Of a stretch of DNA of 55,557 nt, positions 50,455 through 55,557 are shown piece by piece; the stretch's first letter is position 1, and the number at the start of each line of letters is the position of its first letter. The position numbers and the translations under genes are program-made. The notes beneath the pieces are model-generated. The model was not told where the DNA came from. It was given only the letters and a program-made list of their open reading frames with translations, and searched no databases. This DNA is from Bacillus halotolerans (GTDB lineage: Bacteria; Bacillota; Bacilli; Bacillales; Bacillaceae). The stretch is taken from positions 1-55,557 of the forward strand of contig NZ_LPVF01000002.1 of NCBI RefSeq assembly GCF_001517105.1, given 5' to 3'.

Positions 50455-51312
50455 ATGGCCCAGCAAACGATAGACCAAACACAAGTAATCCATACCAAAC
50501 CCAGCGCATTATCATATCGAGAAAAGACGCTGGTGATGGGGATTTTAAACGTAACGCCTGACTCTTTCTCGGATGGCGGAAAATATGACAGCCTGGACAA
50601 TGCCCTGTTGCACGCGAAAGAGATGATTGATGACGGTGCGCATATCATTGATATCGGAGGCGAGTCGACAAGACCCGGCGCCGAATATGTGTCCGAGGAC
50701 GAAGAAATGTCCAGAGTAATTCCTGTGATTGAGCGGATTACAAAAGAGCTCGCAGTGCCGATCTCTGTAGATACGTACAAGGCTTCTGTCGCAGATGAAG
50801 CTGTTAAAGCCGGCGCTTCGATCATCAATGATATTTGGGGAGCGAAGTATGACCCGAAAATGGCTTCTGTTGCAGCTGAACACAATGTTCCGATCGTTCT
50901 CATGCATAACCGCAAAGAGAGAAACTACAACGATTTAATACCGGATATGCTGTCGGACTTAATGGAAAGTGTAAAGATTGCTGTTGAAGCAGGTGTAGAG
51001 GAAAAGAACATTATCCTCGATCCCGGCATAGGTTTTGCGAAGGACTATCACGATAATCTGGCAGTCATGAACAAGCTTGAAGTTTTCAGCGGACTTGGCT
51101 ATCCGGTTCTTCTTGCAACCTCCCGGAAAAGATTTATCGGCCGTGTCCTGGATCTTCCGCCTGAGGAGCGGGCTGAGGGCACAGGCGCAACCGTGTGTCT
51201 AGGCATTCAAAAAGGCTGTGACATTGTGAGGGTCCATGATGTAAAACAAATAGCCAGAATGGCGAAAATGATGGATGCAATGCTGAACAAGGGAGGGATG
51301 CATCATGGATAA
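50455..51312 (+). CDS. folP: Dihydropteroate synthase
   Basis: Joins p-aminobenzoate to 6-hydroxymethyl-dihydropterin pyrophosphate; the target of sulfonamides (gene also called sul). 285 residues, TIM barrel: NVTPDSFSDGG near residue 28, GGESTRPGAE near 68, DPGIGFAK near 193 and SRKRFIG near 228. ATG 50455 follows GGGAGGAAG. It overlaps folB by eight bases. Confidence 0.97.
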   Translation: MAQQTIDQTQVIHTKPSALSYREKTLVMGILNVTPDSFSDGGKYDSLDNALLHAKEMIDDGAHIIDIGGESTRPGAEYVSEDEEMSRVIPVIERITKELAVPISVDTYKASVADEAVKAGASIINDIWGAKYDPKMASVAAEHNVPIVLMHNRKERNYNDLIPDMLSDLMESVKIAVEAGVEEKNIILDPGIGFAKDYHDNLAVMNKLEVFSGLGYPVLLATSRKRFIGRVLDLPPEERAEGTGATVCLGIQKGCDIVRVHDVKQIARMAKMMDAMLNKGGMHHG

Positions 51313-51667
51313 AATCTACGTAGAAGGCATGGAGTTTTACGGCTACCATGGTGTGTTAAAAGAGGAGAACAAGCTCGGACAGCGTTTTAAAGTCGATTTA
51401 ACCGCAGAATTGGATTTAAGCAAAGCGGGACAAACAGACGACCTTGACCAAACCATTAACTATGCCGAGCTTTACCACGTATGTAAAGATATCGTTGAAG
51501 GTGAGCCTGTGAAACTAGTGGAAACACTGGCAGAACGTATTGCGGACACTGTCCTGAAGAAATTTCATCAGGTGCAGCAATGTACTGTAAAAGTGATTAA
51601 GCCAGATCCGCCAATTCCCGGCCACTATAAATCAGTAGCAATAGAAATCACGAGAAAAAAATCATGA
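51305..51667 (+). CDS. folB: Dihydroneopterin aldolase
   Basis: Cleaves dihydroneopterin to 6-hydroxymethyl-dihydropterin and glycolaldehyde. 120 residues: EGMEFYGYHGVLKEE at residues 5-19 with the active-site Tyr, ETLAERIAD near 75 with the pterin-binding Glu, and VKVIKPDPPIPG near 98 with the catalytic Lys. It overlaps both folP and folK (ATGA). Confidence 0.96.
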   Translation: MDKIYVEGMEFYGYHGVLKEENKLGQRFKVDLTAELDLSKAGQTDDLDQTINYAELYHVCKDIVEGEPVKLVETLAERIADTVLKKFHQVQQCTVKVIKPDPPIPGHYKSVAIEITRKKS

Positions 51668-52167
51668 ACAATACAGCTTATATAGCCCTTGGATCTAATA
51701 TTGGAGATAGAGAAACGTATTTACGGCGAGCGGTGGCGATGCTGCATCAACATGAGGCAGTGACAGTCACAAAAGTGTCTTCTATTTACGAAACAGACCC
51801 AGTCGGATACGAAGCTCAAGATGAATTTTTAAATATGGCAGTTGAAATCGAGACGGCGCTGAATCCGCTTCAGCTCCTTGAGCTCACGCAGCATATAGAA
51901 AATGAATTGGGCAGGACGAGAGAAGTCAGATGGGGTCCGCGGACGGCAGACCTTGACATTTTACTGTTTAATCGTGAAAATATTGAAACAGAGCAACTAA
52001 TTGTTCCGCATCCGAGAATGTATGAGCGTTTATTTGTCCTCGCACCGCTTGCGGAAATATGCACGCGGGTTGAAAAAGAGGCAAAAAGCGCGGAAACCGA
52101 CCAAGAAGGTGTAAGAGTATGGAAGCAGAAATCTGGGGTAGACGAATTCGTGCATTCAGAAAGCTGA
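51664..52167 (+). CDS. folK: Hydroxymethyl-dihydropterin pyrophosphokinase
   Basis: Transfers pyrophosphate from ATP to 6-hydroxymethyl-dihydropterin. 167 residues: YIALGSNIGDRETYL at residues 5-19, RWGPRTADLDILLF near 92-105 with two metal-binding Asp, and VPHPRMYERLFVL near 113. The 3' end overlaps yazB by 49 bases in another frame. Confidence 0.97.
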   Translation: MNNTAYIALGSNIGDRETYLRRAVAMLHQHEAVTVTKVSSIYETDPVGYEAQDEFLNMAVEIETALNPLQLLELTQHIENELGRTREVRWGPRTADLDILLFNRENIETEQLIVPHPRMYERLFVLAPLAEICTRVEKEAKSAETDQEGVRVWKQKSGVDEFVHSES

Positions 52168-52337
52168 AAGGTTATACTCAAGAAGGATTTGCGAAAGCGT
52201 TAGGTATATCAGTTTCTATTCTCGGCGAAATTGAACGCGGAAACCGATTGCCGTCAGCTGCCATCATTCAAAGCGCAGCAGATGTTTTAAATATAAGCGC
52301 GGACGAATTAGCGCCGCCAGAAAATAATAACAAATGA
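52119..52337 (+). CDS. yazB: Small Xre-type helix-turn-helix protein YazB
   Basis: 72 residues, nearly all an Xre/Cro helix-turn-helix domain (GRRIRAFRKLKGYTQEGFAK at 7-26; VSILGEIERGNRLPSAA). No effector domain. Target genes are unknown; the position inside the folate operon suggests local regulation, but that is only inference. It starts within folK; AAGGTG lies nine bases before the ATG. Confidence 0.9.
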   Translation: MEAEIWGRRIRAFRKLKGYTQEGFAKALGISVSILGEIERGNRLPSAAIIQSAADVLNISADELAPPENNNK

Positions 52338-52350
52338 AAGGAGGGGAAAA

Positions 52351-53352
52351 ATGTTTAAAATCGGTGATATTCAATTAAAAAACCGGGTTGTGCTGGCCCC
52401 TATGGCTGGTGTCTGCAACTCAGCATTCAGATTGACTGTAAAGGAATTCGGAGCCGGATTGGTCTGCGCTGAAATGATCAGTGACAAAGCGATCCTTTAC
52501 AACAATGCCAAAACAATGGGTATGCTTTACATTGATGAACGTGAAAAACCGCTCAGCCTTCAAATCTTCGGAGGAAAAAAGGAAACCCTTGTGGAAGCGG
52601 CGAAGTTTGTAGACCAGAACACAACTGCTGATATCATTGATATTAACATGGGATGCCCAGTGCCGAAGATTACAAAATGTGATGCGGGAGCAAAATGGCT
52701 TCTCGATCCCGATAAGATTTATGAAATGGTTTCTGCAGTAGTGGATGCCGTCGATAAACCAGTCACAGTGAAAATGAGAATGGGCTGGGATGAAGACCAC
52801 ATTTTCGCGGTGAAAAACGCACAGGCTGTCGAGCGTGCGGGCGGAAAAGCAGTTGCACTTCACGGCCGTACAAGAGTACAGATGTACGAAGGAACTGCAA
52901 ACTGGGATATTATCAAAGAAGTAAAACAATCTGTATCGATTCCGGTTATCGGGAACGGCGATGTCAAGACGCCGCAGGATGCTAAGCGTATGCTTGATGA
53001 AACAGGAGTAGACGGGGTCATGATCGGCCGTGCCGCATTAGGCAATCCGTGGATGATTTACCGTACGGTTCAATACCTTGAAACAGGTGAATTAAAAGAA
53101 GAGCCGCAAGTACGCGAAAAAATGGCGGTATGCAAACTGCATCTTGACCGCTTGATTAACTTAAAGGGTGAAAATGTAGCGGTAAGAGAAATGAGAAAAC
53201 ACGCTGCATGGTATCTGAAAGGCATAAGAGGCAATGCGGAGGTTCGTAATGGAATCAATCATTGCGAGACAAGAGAAGAGCTTGTACAGCTTTTAGATGC
53301 ATTTACTGTTGAAGTTGAGGCAAAAGAGCTTCAAGACGCAAAAGTAGGATAA
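52351..53352 (+). CDS. dusB: tRNA-dihydrouridine synthase DusB-like
   Basis: A flavoenzyme that reduces uridines in the tRNA D-loop. 333 residues, TIM barrel: LAPMAGVCNSAFR at 15-27, the catalytic cysteine C102 in INMGCPVPKITK, GNGDVKTPQDA near 193 and IGRAALGNPW near 222. GAAAGGAGGGG precedes the ATG. In B. subtilis related enzymes also modify 23S rRNA, so the RNA target is not certain. Last gene of the folate operon, ended by a hairpin. Confidence 0.95.
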   Translation: MFKIGDIQLKNRVVLAPMAGVCNSAFRLTVKEFGAGLVCAEMISDKAILYNNAKTMGMLYIDEREKPLSLQIFGGKKETLVEAAKFVDQNTTADIIDINMGCPVPKITKCDAGAKWLLDPDKIYEMVSAVVDAVDKPVTVKMRMGWDEDHIFAVKNAQAVERAGGKAVALHGRTRVQMYEGTANWDIIKEVKQSVSIPVIGNGDVKTPQDAKRMLDETGVDGVMIGRAALGNPWMIYRTVQYLETGELKEEPQVREKMAVCKLHLDRLINLKGENVAVREMRKHAAWYLKGIRGNAEVRNGINHCETREELVQLLDAFTVEVEAKELQDAKVG

Positions 53353-53374
53353 CACTCACCTCTATTTGCTGCTC

Positions 53375-53402
53375 ACTGCCAGTTTTACGCTGGCAGTTTT
53401 TC
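53375..53402 (+). terminator. Terminator after dusB
   Basis: ACTGCCAG / CTGGCAGT stem with a TTTTACG loop and T-run. Confidence 0.9.
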
Positions 53403-53416
53403 TGCTTTTTTCATGA

Positions 53417-54943
<1,527 letters not shown>

Positions 54944-54946
54944 TTT

Positions 54947-54989
54947 AAAAGAGCGTCAACCTTTCTAATAGAAGGATGACGCTCTTTTA
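54947..54989 (+). terminator. Terminator of lysS
   Basis: AAAAGAGCGTCA / TGACGCTCTTTT stem with an inner CCTTCT-like hairpin, followed by TTTTAT. Confidence 0.92.
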
Positions 54990-55019
54990 TAATTCCTTAG
55001 GTTTTTCTTCAAAAAACTA

Positions 55020-55048
55020 TTGCACTATTATTTACAAGGTGGTATATT
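55020..55048 (+). promoter_or_regulatory. rRNA operon promoter P1
   Basis: TTGCAC at 55020-55025, 17-base spacer, TATATT at 55043-55048. Typical weaker upstream promoter of Bacillus rRNA operons. Confidence 0.85.
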
Positions 55049-55104
55049 ATTATTCGTTGCCGCTAAACAAGGCGATGACAAAAAAATAACTTCAAAAAAA
55101 GTTA

Positions 55105-55133
55105 TTGACTTCAATGATTCAACGAGTTATAAT
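55105..55133 (+). promoter_or_regulatory. rRNA operon promoter P2
   Basis: TTGACT at 55105-55110, 17-base spacer, TATAAT at 55128-55133. It lies 85 bases downstream of P1, the usual tandem arrangement. Such promoters are set by the level of the initiating nucleotide GTP. Confidence 0.92.
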
Positions 55134-55162
55134 AATAAAGTCGCTTAAACGAAGTGACAAAA

Positions 55163-55177
55163 TGATCTTTGAAAACT
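55163..55177 (+). promoter_or_regulatory. boxA-like antitermination element of the rRNA leader
   Basis: TGATCTTTGAAAACT at 55163-55177 matches the boxA type found in Bacillus rRNA leaders (TGCTCTTTGAAAACT), where Nus factors load. Confidence 0.75.
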
Positions 55178-55248
55178 AAACAAGACAAAACGCACCTGTT
55201 AATTCAAGTTTTATTAGCACAGTGATGTGCGTAGTCAGTCAAACTACT

Positions 55249-55557
<309 letters not shown>

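Noticed and set aside
50343..50915. 190-codon open frame on the - strand opposite pabC/folP
   Set aside because: Spans the junction of two certain genes in the other direction and has no plausible start or motif.

Overview
The window is an ordinary, gene-dense piece of a Bacillus subtilis-group chromosome. It carries the origin-proximal segment that in B. subtilis lies between two ribosomal RNA operons. The start is the 3' end of a 5S rRNA and the last 309 bases are the 5' end of a 16S rRNA; both read rightwards. Gene order, overlaps, start-codon choices and many proteins match the known B. subtilis order from csfB to lysS. The species within the group is not settled by what I can see; several proteins (YaaO, PabC) look somewhat different from what I remember of strain 168. 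All genes except abrB are on the + strand. No insertion sequence, prophage, CRISPR array or foreign island is visible.

Layout. 1-2.4 kb: 5S end, the anti-sigma factor gene csfB, and xpaC-yaaN behind a consensus sigma-W promoter. 2.4-9.5 kb: yaaO, tmk, darA, yaaR, holB, ricT, yabA, yabB, yazA, rsmI (thymidylate supply, clamp loader, replication control, rRNA/tRNA methylation). 9.5-10.4 kb: abrB on the - strand with Spo0A boxes, then a 496-base intergenic region. 10.4-18.1 kb: metS, yabD, yabE, rnmV, ksgA, yabG, veg, sspF. 18.2-29.4 kb: ispE, purR-ridA, spoVG, glmU-prs, ctc, pth, fin, mfd, spoVT. 29.5-34.7 kb: yabM, yabN, rqcP, yabP, yabQ, divIC, yabR. 34.9-35.1 kb: tRNA-Met and tRNA-Glu. 35.2-39.6 kb: spoIIE, yabS, yabT. 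39.6-46.4 kb: tilS, hprT, ftsH, coaX, hslO, yacD. 46.4-53.4 kb: cysK, then the folate operon pabB-pabA-pabC-folP-folB-folK-yazB-dusB. 53.4-55.6 kb: lysS, tandem rRNA promoters and the 16S start.

Housekeeping genes (translation, nucleotides, folate, cell wall precursor, division) are interleaved with sporulation genes (csfB, yabG, sspF, spoVG, fin, spoVT, yabP, yabQ, spoIIE, yabS, yabT). Recognisable promoters show how the latter are timed: sigma-H (spoVG), Spo0A with sigma-A (spoIIE), sigma-F (csfB, fin, yabS), sigma-E (yabP) and sigma-K (yabG), plus sigma-B (ctc) and sigma-W (xpaC).

I found no complete undescribed system. The most interesting signal is YabS, whose von Willebrand A motifs appear in circularly permuted order and which sits between a PP2C phosphatase (SpoIIE) and an overlapping membrane-anchored Ser/Thr kinase (YabT). 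Next are a second tandem Spo0A-box-like pair far upstream of abrB, a T-box-style terminator without a T-box in front of metS, and a consensus promoter inside the longest yabE reading frame that moves its start.
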